Below, piece by piece: positions 18,681 to 26,007 of a stretch of 64,000 nucleotides of DNA. The notes under the pieces were generated by a model. That model did no database searches. It saw nothing but the letters and a program-made list of their open reading frames with translations, and was not told the DNA's origin. The translations under genes were made by a program, and so were the position numbers. Within the stretch, counting starts at the first letter, position 1. Every line of letters begins with the position of its first letter. The DNA is taken from NCBI RefSeq assembly GCF_002155145.1, contig NZ_CP021323.1, positions 124,001 through 188,000 on the forward strand, in the 5' to 3' direction. The DNA is from Kushneria konosiri (GTDB taxonomy: Bacteria; Pseudomonadota; Gammaproteobacteria; Pseudomonadales; Halomonadaceae).

Positions 18681-18748
18681 CGTTGACCGGCGAAAAGCCG
18701 CAACGGTATTTCAGGCCGGTGACGTACCCTCGCAACCGGCCTCTTTTT
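18681..18748 (+). ncRNA. Candidate small RNA or 3' UTR element with two hairpins
   Basis: First hairpin: CGTTG (18681-18685) pairs with CAACG (18701-18705), enclosing CGGC/GCCG with a GAAAA loop. Second hairpin: AGGCCGGT (18713-18720) pairs perfectly with ACCGGCCT (18735-18742) and is followed by CTTTTT. This is the 3' end of some plus-strand transcript, either a small RNA or the acyltransferase mRNA, which stops 107 bases earlier. No downstream plus-strand gene exists for a riboswitch to control. Confidence 0.4.
18713..18748 (+). terminator. Rho-independent terminator
   Basis: Perfect 8-bp stem AGGCCGGT/ACCGGCCT with a 14-base loop, followed by CTTTTT on the plus strand. It closes the acyltransferase transcript or a small RNA. 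Confidence 0.7.
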
Positions 18749-18878
18749 CGTCACTTCTGCCCTGTCCGGTCAAATCATAAATTTCTCTTTAAACAGGCAC
18801 ATCCCTGTGCAGAAGGCTTTACCGTGACCATCCAGGCATCCTACCTATAATCCAGTATCCAACACTTTATTTAGCCAC

Positions 18879-18906
18879 TTTTGATACAAATCAATTGTAT
18901 ACAAAA
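18879..18906. promoter_or_regulatory. Operator-like inverted repeat
   Basis: TTTTGATACAA (18879-18889) is mirrored by TTGTATACAAAA (18895-18906) with one extra base. The right half contains the perfect palindrome TTGTATACAA, a shape known from GntR-family sites. No gene starts within 300 bases in a fitting direction, so the target is unknown. Confidence 0.4.
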
Positions 18907-19036
18907 TATTACCTGAAATGGCGCTCGAGCCTGAGCGCACCAGGTTTAACAGGCAGATGATTGGGTAATTGCCGAGAACAGCCTTGCCAGGAACAGGCAT
19001 TTTGGCGCAATGGTTTACGTCCATTTCAAAAAGCGC

Positions 19037-19074
19037 CACAAAAAAGGGAATCAGGCACTGGCCTGATTCCCTTT
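19037..19074 (-). terminator. Strong terminator, minus strand
   Basis: Perfect 14-bp stem AAAGGGAATCAGGC / GCCTGATTCCCTTT (19043-19074) with a 4-base loop and six T on the minus strand (19040-19045). It is a second terminator beyond the tRNA-Ser terminator, so it may serve a transcript starting between 19075 and 19170. Confidence 0.75.
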
Positions 19075-19135
19075 CGACTGCCGAATGACAGCATTGATCA
19101 CGTATAAGCCACGTCCCAGCTATTCAGCATGAGAC

Positions 19136-19164
19136 GGGGAATCCTGATGATCCCCACGCTTTTT
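19136..19164 (+). terminator. Weak terminator-like hairpin, plus strand
   Basis: GGGG(A)ATC pairs with GATCCCC (19136-19155) across a 5-base loop with one bulged A, followed by ACGCTTTTT. It is weaker than its neighbours. Confidence 0.35.
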
Positions 19165-19171
19165 AGACATG

Positions 19172-19203
19172 AAAAAGCCGGCGACAAGCGCCGGCTTTTT
19201 CTT
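19172..19203. terminator. Bidirectional terminator next to tRNA-Ser
   Basis: AAAAAGCCGGCG / CGCCGGCTTTTT form a perfect 12-bp stem with A and T tracts on both sides, so it can work on both strands. On the minus strand it lies 10 bases past the tRNA-Ser 3' end. Confidence 0.85.
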
Positions 19204-19209
19204 AATTTG

Positions 19210-19297
19210 TGGCGGAGAGGGAGGGATTCGAACCCTCGAAGCCTTTCGACTTACACACTTTCCAGGCGTGCTCCTTCGACCACTCGGACACCTCTCC
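19210..19297 (-). tRNA. tRNA-Ser(GGA)
   Basis: An 88-nt gene including an encoded CCA end. The acceptor stem is GGAGAGG / CCTCTCC, the long variable arm of class II tRNAs is present, the T-arm reads GGGTTCGAATCCC, and the anticodon loop CTGGAAA gives anticodon GGA (TCC at 19261-19263 on the plus strand). Confidence 0.97.
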
Positions 19298-19370
19298 ACA
19301 CTGCCATTCTCTCAGACTTGTCTGCGAGAACGGCGCACATCCTGACACGATGGCTTGATCATTGCAAGCC

Positions 19371-19931
19371 TTAAGCCTGGATACGCTCCACAAAATCATC
19401 CGGCTCGAGCGGCTTGAGCGTCCGGTCGCCCTGAGTGCAATGCCCCAGATAGAGAAAACCCACAAGCTCATCATCCTTCTCAAGCCCCATCGCCTGACGA
19501 ACACATGAATGGTGAGCAAAGCCGCCGGTTCGCCACATGGCACCAAGCCCCTGAGCATGAGCGGCGTAGAGCATGGCGTGGGCTGCACAGCCGGCCGAAA
19601 TAACCTGCTCGATGCGCGGCACCTTGTGATTGGGCGTTACCGAGGCGACGATGGCAATCACGACAGGGGCGCGAAGCGGCTTACTACGCGCTTTCTCGAG
19701 CGTCCTGTCGCTGATATCCGGATTATCTTCCTGCTCGGCGCGAGCAAACATCGATCCGAGCGTCTCGCGACCGGTACCGGTGTACTCGATAAAGCGCCAG
19801 GGGCGCAACTCACCGTGATCCGGTGCCCGAAGGGCAGCCCGATAAATGAGTTCCATCTGCTCGGCGGTAGGGGCTGGGGCTTCGAGCCTGCCGTGCGACT
19901 GGCGATCCAGCAGTAGTGCCATGGCATCCAT
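19371..19931 (-). CDS. Nitroreductase-family protein (YdjA-like)
   Basis: A predicted FMN- and NAD(P)H-dependent reductase of small organic substrates. The 186-residue product resembles E. coli YdjA (183 residues): MDAMALLLDRQSHGRLEAPAPT at the start, then AALRAPDHGELRPWRF. The start at 19931 is supported by AGGAGA 7 bases upstream; a GTG six codons earlier is in frame but less likely. Its ribosome-binding site lies between it and the queF stop 14 bases upstream, so it appears to be the last gene of the yadG-yadH-queF-nitroreductase operon. Confidence 0.88.
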   Translation of the reverse strand: MDAMALLLDRQSHGRLEAPAPTAEQMELIYRAALRAPDHGELRPWRFIEYTGTGRETLGSMFARAEQEDNPDISDRTLEKARSKPLRAPVVIAIVASVTPNHKVPRIEQVISAGCAAHAMLYAAHAQGLGAMWRTGGFAHHSCVRQAMGLEKDDELVGFLYLGHCTQGDRTLKPLEPDDFVERIQA

Positions 19932-19945
19932 ATTGCTCTCCTGAC

Positions 19946-20770
19946 TCACTGGCGCATCAGTCGCAGCGTCTTGATCGGTGTTTCACCGGGCATGGCCCGC
20001 CATGGGCTGATGTCCAGCCCACCTCGACGCACATAACGCGCCATGACCAGCAATTGATCCGGCTCGGCTTCACGCAGAATATCCATGAACATGCGCTCCA
20101 CGCAGTGTTCATGAAACTCCTGATGCTCGCGAAAGGAGATGATATAGGCCAGCAGCGCATGATGATCCAGCGCCGGTCCACGATAGCGGATCAGGACACT
20201 GCCCCAATCAGGCTGACCGGTGACCGGGCAGTTGGACTTGAGCAGATGCGAGTGCACGGTCTCTTCGACAATTTCATTATCGGTGATGATGAGCTCCGGA
20301 TCGGGCTGATAGGTATCCACCTCGACCTCAAGATCATCCAGACAGATCCCGGGCAGGCGCCCCGGGGCGAGCGCCATGTCATCCACGCCAAACAGCGTGA
20401 CTTCCACTTCGGCATCCACTACCTGCGACAGGTCCTGTCGGAGCACCCGGCGCACCTCCACCGAGGAGGCAAACCGGGTCTGATTGAAGCTATTGAGATA
20501 GAGCTTCCAGGATTTGGACTCGATCAGATAGGTCGAGCTCGCAGGCACCCGAAAGCGTGCAATGGCCACAACCGGCTTACCGGTCGGCGTCAGCCAGGAA
20601 AGCTCAAAGGCCTGCCACTCATCCTCCCCTTCAAAGGGGAGATCATCCTCATCCAGATCCAGCGACGCCCGGTTGGCACTGCGCGCAATGGGATACAGCA
20701 GTGTCGGGTCGTACTCGGTGATGTAGGCACTGGTCTGTCCCAGTGGCGCATCCTTCAGGTCGTCGCTCAT
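19946..20770 (-). CDS. queF: NADPH-dependent 7-cyano-7-deazaguanine reductase
   Basis: Reduces preQ0 to preQ1 in queuosine biosynthesis, using four electrons from two NADPH. The 274-residue product is the long bicistronic-fold type of E. coli (282 residues). The catalytic Cys is C181 and the Asp D188 in SNCPVTGQPDWGS. The family's E-S motif (ESKSWKLYLNSFNQTRF) binds NADPH and substrate. It starts 2 bases after the ABC permease stop, so it is cotranscribed with the exporter genes. No other queuosine gene is in the window. Confidence 0.96.
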   Translation of the reverse strand: MSDDLKDAPLGQTSAYITEYDPTLLYPIARSANRASLDLDEDDLPFEGEDEWQAFELSWLTPTGKPVVAIARFRVPASSTYLIESKSWKLYLNSFNQTRFASSVEVRRVLRQDLSQVVDAEVEVTLFGVDDMALAPGRLPGICLDDLEVEVDTYQPDPELIITDNEIVEETVHSHLLKSNCPVTGQPDWGSVLIRYRGPALDHHALLAYIISFREHQEFHEHCVERMFMDILREAEPDQLLVMARYVRRGGLDISPWRAMPGETPIKTLRLMRQ

Positions 20771-20772
20771 GA

Positions 20773-21546
20773 TCAGCTACGTAGCCCCTTGCCACGGCGC
20801 AGCAGCCACATGGCCGCGGAAAAGAAAATCACGATAAATACCGCAATGGCCCCGACAGCTGCGCCAACGTTGATATCGGAAACGCCAAGGATACCGTATC
20901 GAAACGTGTTGACCATATACAGAATCGGGTTGACCAAGGAAACATGTTGCCAGAACTCGGGCAGCGTATGGATCGAGTAGAAGACTCCGCCCAGATAAGT
21001 CAGCGGCGTCAGCACAAAAATGGGCACGATCGAGATGTCATCGAACTTCTTGCCCAGCAGCGCATTGATAAAGCCGCCGATCGAGAAGAGGATCGCGGTC
21101 ATGATCACGACCAGGGTGGTCAGAATCGGATGCTGGATCTGCAGATCGGTGAAAAAGAGCGATACTGCGGTGACGATGATACCTACTGCCAGCCCGCGAG
21201 CCGAACCACCGATCACAAAACCGGACAGCACCAGCCAGTTGGGCATCGGCGAAATGATCATCTCTTCAACGCTGCGCTGAAACTTGCTGCCAAAAAACGA
21301 GGATGCCACGTTGGAATAGCTGTTGGTAATGACCGACATCATGATCAGACCGGGCACGATGTAGTCCATGTAATCCACGCCATCCATCTGACCGATACGC
21401 GACCCGATCAGGTTGCCAAAGATGATGAAATACATCGTCATCGTGATGGAGGGCGGCAGCAGCGTCTGCGGCCAGATACGCATGAAGCGACGGATTTCGC
21501 TGCGCACGATGGTCCAGAGCGCCACCATCATCTGTCGAGTGTTCAT
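20773..21546 (-). CDS. yadH: ABC-2 type transporter permease (YadH-like)
   Basis: Membrane half of an ABC exporter of unknown substrate. The 257-residue protein has six predicted TM segments and the ABC-2 membrane signature near the end (PIFVLTPLTYLGGVFYSIHTLP). It matches YadH in length and in its N-terminal IRRFMRIWPQTLLPP. Its ATG overlaps by one base the stop of the ATPase gene. Confidence 0.92.
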   Translation of the reverse strand: MNTRQMMVALWTIVRSEIRRFMRIWPQTLLPPSITMTMYFIIFGNLIGSRIGQMDGVDYMDYIVPGLIMMSVITNSYSNVASSFFGSKFQRSVEEMIISPMPNWLVLSGFVIGGSARGLAVGIIVTAVSLFFTDLQIQHPILTTLVVIMTAILFSIGGFINALLGKKFDDISIVPIFVLTPLTYLGGVFYSIHTLPEFWQHVSLVNPILYMVNTFRYGILGVSDINVGAAVGAIAVFIVIFFSAAMWLLRRGKGLRS

Positions 21547-22496
21547 CAGCGAATGCCTCCCTGCTGCCCTTTCGTGTCGTTACTGCCTTCCACCATGCGC
21601 ACAAAAAGTTCCTCAAGCCGATTGGCCCGGTTGCGCATCGAAACCACCTCAATATGTTGCTCACTCAGGCGCGCAAAGGCGTCGTTGATGCGTTGCCCCT
21701 TGTCGATCGACAACGACAGCTGGGAATCATCGATTCTTTCCACGTCAAAGCCTTCAATCACCGGACACTGCGTCACCGGCGAGGCCAGATCCAGCACGAA
21801 GGTTTCGCGGCTGAGCTGGCCCAGAAGCTCACGCATGCTGGTGTTATGCACAATCTCGCCATGATTGATGATGGCAATATTGCGGCACAGGCTCTCGGCT
21901 TCTTCCAGATAGTGGGTGGTCAGGATGATGGTGGTGCCTTCCTGCTCGTTGATGCGCTTCATGTACTCCCACATGCTGCGACGAAGCTCGATGTCCACGC
22001 CGGCGGTGGGCTCATCAAGAATCAAAAGGCGCGGGCGATGGATCAGGGCGCGAGCGATCATCAATCGCCGCTTCATGCCCCCGGAGAGCATGCGTGCGGC
22101 GTCGTTGCGCTTGTCCCAGAGCCCAAGGTCCTCAAGCAACTGGCGAGCGCGATCTTCGGCCTGACGACGTGGAATGCCGTAATAGCCGGCCTGAGTCAGG
22201 ACGATATCCTCAACCTTTTCAAACTGGTTGAAGTTGAACTCCTGTGGCACGACACCGAGATGATAGCGAGCACGGGCAAAATCACGGTCGACGTCGATGC
22301 CGTAAATTGACACCTCACCCGCCGTTTTGCGCACCAGCGAACTGACCACGCCAAGCGTGGTGGATTTACCGGCACCGTTAGGCCCCAGAAGCGCAAAAAA
22401 ATCGCCCTGAGGCACTTCCAGATCGATGCCCTTCAGGGCGTGAAAACTATTGTCGTAAACCTTGGTCAGGCCTCTTATGGAGAGGGCAGCATGCAC
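21546..22496 (-). CDS. yadG: ABC transporter ATP-binding protein (YadG-like)
   Basis: ATPase half of the YadGH exporter. The 316-residue protein has Walker A GPNGAGKST (39-47), signature LSGGMKRRLMIARAL, Walker B LLILDEPTAGVD and a switch His in LTTHYLEEAE. A C-terminal extension of about 80 residues is usual in this subfamily. It is the first gene of a four-gene minus-strand operon that continues to yadH, queF and the nitroreductase gene. Confidence 0.93.
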   Translation of the reverse strand: MHAALSIRGLTKVYDNSFHALKGIDLEVPQGDFFALLGPNGAGKSTTLGVVSSLVRKTAGEVSIYGIDVDRDFARARYHLGVVPQEFNFNQFEKVEDIVLTQAGYYGIPRRQAEDRARQLLEDLGLWDKRNDAARMLSGGMKRRLMIARALIHRPRLLILDEPTAGVDIELRRSMWEYMKRINEQEGTTIILTTHYLEEAESLCRNIAIINHGEIVHNTSMRELLGQLSRETFVLDLASPVTQCPVIEGFDVERIDDSQLSLSIDKGQRINDAFARLSEQHIEVVSMRNRANRLEELFVRMVEGSNDTKGQQGGIR

Positions 22497-22812
22497 AATC
22501 AGAACTCCATGACGATCAGGGGTACCGCCGCAGGCTCACGCACTGAGGGGCGAGCCACATCACTCTGCAGAACAGGGCAGAGAAGGCGACGACAGGGAGA
22601 CGCCCGACGCGAGCGCGTTGAAATGAAAGCATCGTTTGTCGAAGCGCTATCCAGCGGCACTTGAGGGGATGCGTAATGTCAGGCAGCAATAATAGTCGAA
22701 CACGCGAAACACGGCACTGTTCAGCCACAAAAAAGCCGGCTGCAGAAAGCGCTCTGAAAAAGACGAATTCTGTGTGACACAACGCAGTCGGAACGATAAA
22801 AGCAGAAAAGAA
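22497..22812. other. Intergenic region between yadG and the tRNA cluster
   Basis: About 315 bases without a supportable gene. On the minus strand, past the last tRNA-Glu, there is a C/G-rich AGCCGGCT followed by six T near 22731-22745, which may end the tRNA transcript but forms only a poor stem. The yadG promoter should be here; I could not place it with confidence. Confidence 0.4.
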
Positions 22813-22888
22813 TGGCGTCCCATAGGGGGTTCGAACCCCTGTTACCGCCGTGAAAGGGCGGTGTCCTGGACCACTAGACGAATGGGAC
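22813..22888 (-). tRNA. tRNA-Glu(UUC), copy 3 in transcription order
   Basis: 76 nt with encoded CCA. Acceptor GTCCCAT pairs with ATGGGAC; the anticodon loop CTTTCAC gives UUC. It is identical to the two other Glu copies in the cluster, but separated from the nearest Gly copy by 171 bases. Confidence 0.97.
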
Positions 22889-23059
22889 GTATCAACACGC
22901 AAACAAAGACCGATCGAACCTGTCTATCAGGCAACGATTCGAAGGATCTGTTCTGCATATCGAGGCTGGAGCGGCAAGAAAGCGTAATCGGGCTGGTATT
23001 TCGTTGAACCGGCATATCGGATCAGAACCCGTGCTTTCTGACTTGCGCTACCAAAAAAT

Positions 23060-23134
23060 TGGAGCGGGAAAGGAGATTCGAACTCCCGACCCTCGCCTTG
23101 GCAAGGCGATGCTCTACCACTGAGCTATTCCCGC
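23060..23134 (-). tRNA. tRNA-Gly(GCC), copy 2 in transcription order
   Basis: 75 nt with encoded CCA. Acceptor GCGGGAA pairs with TTCCCGC; the anticodon is GCC in CTTGCCAAG. It is identical to the other Gly copy at 23228-23302. Confidence 0.97.
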
Positions 23135-23147
23135 ATCAAACAAGAAG

Positions 23148-23223
23148 TGGCGTCCCATAGGGGGTTCGAACCCCTGTTACCGCCGTGAAAGGGCGGTGTC
23201 CTGGACCACTAGACGAATGGGAC
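23148..23223 (-). tRNA. tRNA-Glu(UUC), copy 2 in transcription order
   Basis: 76 nt, identical to the copies at 22813-22888 and 23324-23399. It is 4 bases downstream of the first Gly copy and 13 bases upstream of the second. Confidence 0.97.
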
Positions 23224-23227
23224 GCAT

Positions 23228-23302
23228 TGGAGCGGGAAAGGAGATTCGAACTCCCGACCCTCGCCTTGGCAAGGCGATGCTCTACCACTGAGCTATTCCC
23301 GC
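23228..23302 (-). tRNA. tRNA-Gly(GCC), copy 1 in transcription order
   Basis: 75 nt, identical to the copy at 23060-23134. Anticodon GCC, encoded CCA. Confidence 0.97.
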
Positions 23303-23323
23303 ACCGGTCATCAATGAAGCGAG

Positions 23324-23399
23324 TGGCGTCCCATAGGGGGTTCGAACCCCTGTTACCGCCGTGAAAGGGCGGTGTCCTGGACCACTAGACGAATGGGAC
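23324..23399 (-). tRNA. tRNA-Glu(UUC), copy 1 in transcription order
   Basis: 76 nt, first gene of the Glu-Gly-Glu-Gly-Glu cluster on the minus strand. Identical to the other two Glu copies. The promoter must lie just upstream, above 23400; I could not assign it firmly. Confidence 0.97.
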
Positions 23400-23596
23400 G
23401 TATCCGGTTCGCCTCACCGAGTGGCGCGCATATTACCCATAGCTTTCTTGGGTGTCAACACCTGCGATGTCGATTTTCGAATCAAACGGCGCAACAGAAA
23501 AAATCGAGCCGCTCAACCGCCAGCACCCTACCCGCCTGATATCTGGCGCGTTTCTTGCATCCAGCGATGCCTATCCCTACGGATTAAAGGTGTTCG

Positions 23597-25330
23597 ATGC
23601 CACTGACACGTCGCAGTTTTCCAGGTGCTACCGCCGTCTCTACCACCGCCGGACTGACGCTGGGCTTTCCTCACATGGCCGGCGCTCAGCCCCACAATGA
23701 TCGAAAGGACCCGGCGACGACAGACTTTCATCCCGACGCCGCTTTCAACACCCAGCGAAGCTACGGTGGCGGCAGCTGCGTTGCCCCACATCATCTTGCG
23801 GCCAGCGCCGGGCGCGACATCCTCAAGCAGGGCGGCAACGCCATCGAGGCCATGGTCGCGGCTGCCTCGGCCATCGCCGTGAGCTATCCGCACATGAATG
23901 CGCTGGGTGGTGATGGCTTCTGGCTGATCAGCGAACCCGGCAAGGCGCCGGTCGCCATCGATGCCTGTGGCGGGGCAGCCGGACTGGCCAGCACCGACTT
24001 CTATGCGGGAGAATCGAGCATTCCCGAGCGCGGCCCGAAGGCCGCCCTGACCATGGCCGGCACCGTCAGCGGCTGGCAAAAGGCGCTCGATATTGGTGCA
24101 GCCTGGGGCACACCGCTGCCGCTGGGCACCCTCCTGGGGGATGCGATTCGCTACGCCGAACAGGGCATAGCTGTCTCCAGAAGTCAGGAAGCGCTGGCGC
24201 GCAAGCATTTCGATCGCCTGTCACAGAGTCCCGGCTTCAGCGACGCCTTTCTGATGGATGGGAAGATTCCCCGTGAAGGTCAGCGCCTGCGTCAGCCACG
24301 ACTGGCATCCACGCTGCGACGCCTCGCCGAGGCAGGGCTTGATGACTTCTATCGCGGCGAGCTGGCCCGCAGCATGGCAGACGATCTCGAAGCGCTGGGC
24401 AGCCCGCTTCGCCTGCAGGACTTTCATGACTATCAGGCACAGATCGTCACGCCTCTGGAGGTCGAACTCGGTGACGCCACGCTTTATAACCTGCCCGCCC
24501 CCACCCAGGGCATGGCGTCCTTGATGATTTTGGGCCTCTACGAGCGGCTCAACATCGACAGCGGCGAAGGGTTTGCCCATCTGCACGGCCTGGTCGAGGC
24601 CACCAAGCGCGCCTTTATGCTGCGCGATCAATACATCACCGATCCCGGGCGCATGACCACCGATCTCCAGACGCTTTTGACTCCGGAACGTCTGGACCGT
24701 GAAGCCGCCATGATCGACTCCCGAAAGGCCATAGCCTGGCCGTATAGGCCCGAACCCGGCGACACCATCTGGATGGGTACGGTCGGCAGCGAAGGTCGCT
24801 CGGTCAGCTTTATCCAGAGCCTTTACTGGGAGTTCGGCAGCGGCGTGGTCCTGCCGGAAAGCGGCGTGCTGTGGCAGAACCGCGGCGTCAGCTTCTCTCT
24901 CGACCCAGATGACCTGCGCGCTCTGGCGCCCGGTCGCAAGCCGTTTCATACCCTTAACCCGGCACTGGCGCGCTTTCGGGACGGACGCTCCATGGTCTAT
25001 GGCACCATGGGAGGCGAAGGCCAACCGCAGACGCAGGCGGCCATCTTCTCGCGCTACGCCATGCACGGCATGCCCCTTCAGCAGGCCATTGCGGCGCCGC
25101 GCTGGTTGCTGGGTCGCACCTGGGGTGAAAACAGCACCAACCTGAAACTCGAGTCGCGCGTCTACACGCCACTGGTGACTGAGCTCGAAAAAGCCGGCCA
25201 CGATGTAGAAGTCCTGTCCGAGACCTTCACTGACACCATGGGACATGTCGGTGCCATCGTGCACCATCCCGATGGGCTGATCGAAAGCGCACATGACCCA
25301 CGAAGCGATGGCGGCGCGGCGAGCCTGTAG
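23597..25330 (+). CDS. Tat-exported gamma-glutamyltransferase-family protein
   Basis: A 577-residue Ntn-hydrolase of the gamma-glutamyltransferase family, predicted to be periplasmic. The N-terminus has a twin-arginine signal (LTRRSFPGATA, hydrophobic to about residue 30, then AGA-QP). Family motifs are QGGNAIEAMVAAA, MNALGGDGFWLI, NLPAPTQGMASL and HTLNPALARF. The self-cleavage Thr appears to be T390 in GDTIWMGT, which aligns with T391 of E. coli Ggt, although the surrounding residues (IWMG rather than THYS) are unusual. True glutathione hydrolysis is therefore uncertain; related enzymes act on other gamma-glutamyl or acyl compounds. It is a single gene between the tRNA cluster and msrB. Confidence 0.82.
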   Translation: MPLTRRSFPGATAVSTTAGLTLGFPHMAGAQPHNDRKDPATTDFHPDAAFNTQRSYGGGSCVAPHHLAASAGRDILKQGGNAIEAMVAAASAIAVSYPHMNALGGDGFWLISEPGKAPVAIDACGGAAGLASTDFYAGESSIPERGPKAALTMAGTVSGWQKALDIGAAWGTPLPLGTLLGDAIRYAEQGIAVSRSQEALARKHFDRLSQSPGFSDAFLMDGKIPREGQRLRQPRLASTLRRLAEAGLDDFYRGELARSMADDLEALGSPLRLQDFHDYQAQIVTPLEVELGDATLYNLPAPTQGMASLMILGLYERLNIDSGEGFAHLHGLVEATKRAFMLRDQYITDPGRMTTDLQTLLTPERLDREAAMIDSRKAIAWPYRPEPGDTIWMGTVGSEGRSVSFIQSLYWEFGSGVVLPESGVLWQNRGVSFSLDPDDLRALAPGRKPFHTLNPALARFRDGRSMVYGTMGGEGQPQTQAAIFSRYAMHGMPLQQAIAAPRWLLGRTWGENSTNLKLESRVYTPLVTELEKAGHDVEVLSETFTDTMGHVGAIVHHPDGLIESAHDPRSDGGAASL

Positions 25331-25492
25331 ATCGCTTGCTGCCAGCCGGTCCGAAATGAAACAGGCAAGCCTGTATCACGACATGGCCGCACACAGACGT
25401 ACAGCGTTCTATCCTGTTAGGATGCAGGCCTGTCCGGACAGCCGTCTGGCTGGCATGACGGACGGGCATGAACAGGGACCGAGGAGGACGTC

Positions 25493-25891
25493 ATGGACAA
25501 GGTAGAAAAAAGCGACCGCGAATGGCGCGAACAGCTCACCGATGAGCAGTATCGCGTCACGCGTCAGGCCGGCACCGAGCGCCCCTATACCGGGGACTAT
25601 CAGGTCGAGCCCGTACAGGGCATCTATCACTGCATCTGCTGCAACGCGCCGCTGTTTGAAAATGAGCACAAGTTCGAGTCGCACTGCGGCTGGCCGAGCT
25701 TTGATCGCCCGCTGGCCGATGCCGCACTTGAAGAACACGTCGACGAGAGCCACGGCATGCGTCGCATCGAAGTGACCTGTCGCCGCTGCGACGCCCATCT
25801 GGGTCACGTCTTTCCGGACGGCCCGCGTGACACCACCGGGCTTCGCTACTGTATCAACTCGGTCGCCATGACCTTCCATCAGGGCGAATAG
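25493..25891 (+). CDS. msrB: Peptide-methionine (R)-S-oxide reductase
   Basis: Repairs oxidised methionine (R form) in proteins, using thioredoxin. The 132-residue product has the two zinc-binding CxxC pairs (C47/C50 and C96/C99), the motif [10 protein letters not shown] and the catalytic C120 in RYCINSV. The start is backed by a strong GAGGAGG site 5-11 bases upstream. It is a stand-alone gene. Confidence 0.97.
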   Translation: MDKVEKSDREWREQLTDEQYRVTRQAGTERPYTGDYQVEPVQGIYHCICCNAPLFENEHKFESHCGWPSFDRPLADAALEEHVDESHGMRRIEVTCRRCDAHLGHVFPDGPRDTTGLRYCINSVAMTFHQGE

Positions 25892-26007
25892 CCTCCTGCC
25901 TGCCGTGTAGAGTGCTTCGGCATCGACGTCTTAAAGGGTACACTGCGCGGCCATTATCGCGGCGCGCGCAGCGTACCCGCCAAATCACATCACAACAGGA
26001 GAGAGAT

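Larger units (their letters stand above)
18574..19209. other. Gene-poor, AT-rich stretch with several hairpins
   Basis: About 640 bases with no supportable protein gene. It contains two tandem hairpins, the second ending in a T-run (18681-18748), an operator-like inverted repeat (18879-18906) and three more terminator-like hairpins (19037-19203). A 64-codon minus-strand reading frame (18845-19039) has no ribosome-binding site and no recognisable family. The arrangement is compatible with one or two unannotated small RNAs, but I see no strong sigma70 promoter. Confidence 0.55.

Noticed and set aside
18845..19039. 64-codon minus-strand reading frame
   Set aside because: No ribosome-binding site, no family resemblance, and it overlaps a clear terminator hairpin.
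22516..22902. 128-codon minus-strand reading frame over a tRNA-Glu gene
   Set aside because: It runs through a functional tRNA and shows no protein-like composition.
22813..23399. Direct repeats that could be read as a CRISPR-like array
   Set aside because: The repeats are whole tRNA genes of two kinds; spacers are irregular and no cas gene is present.
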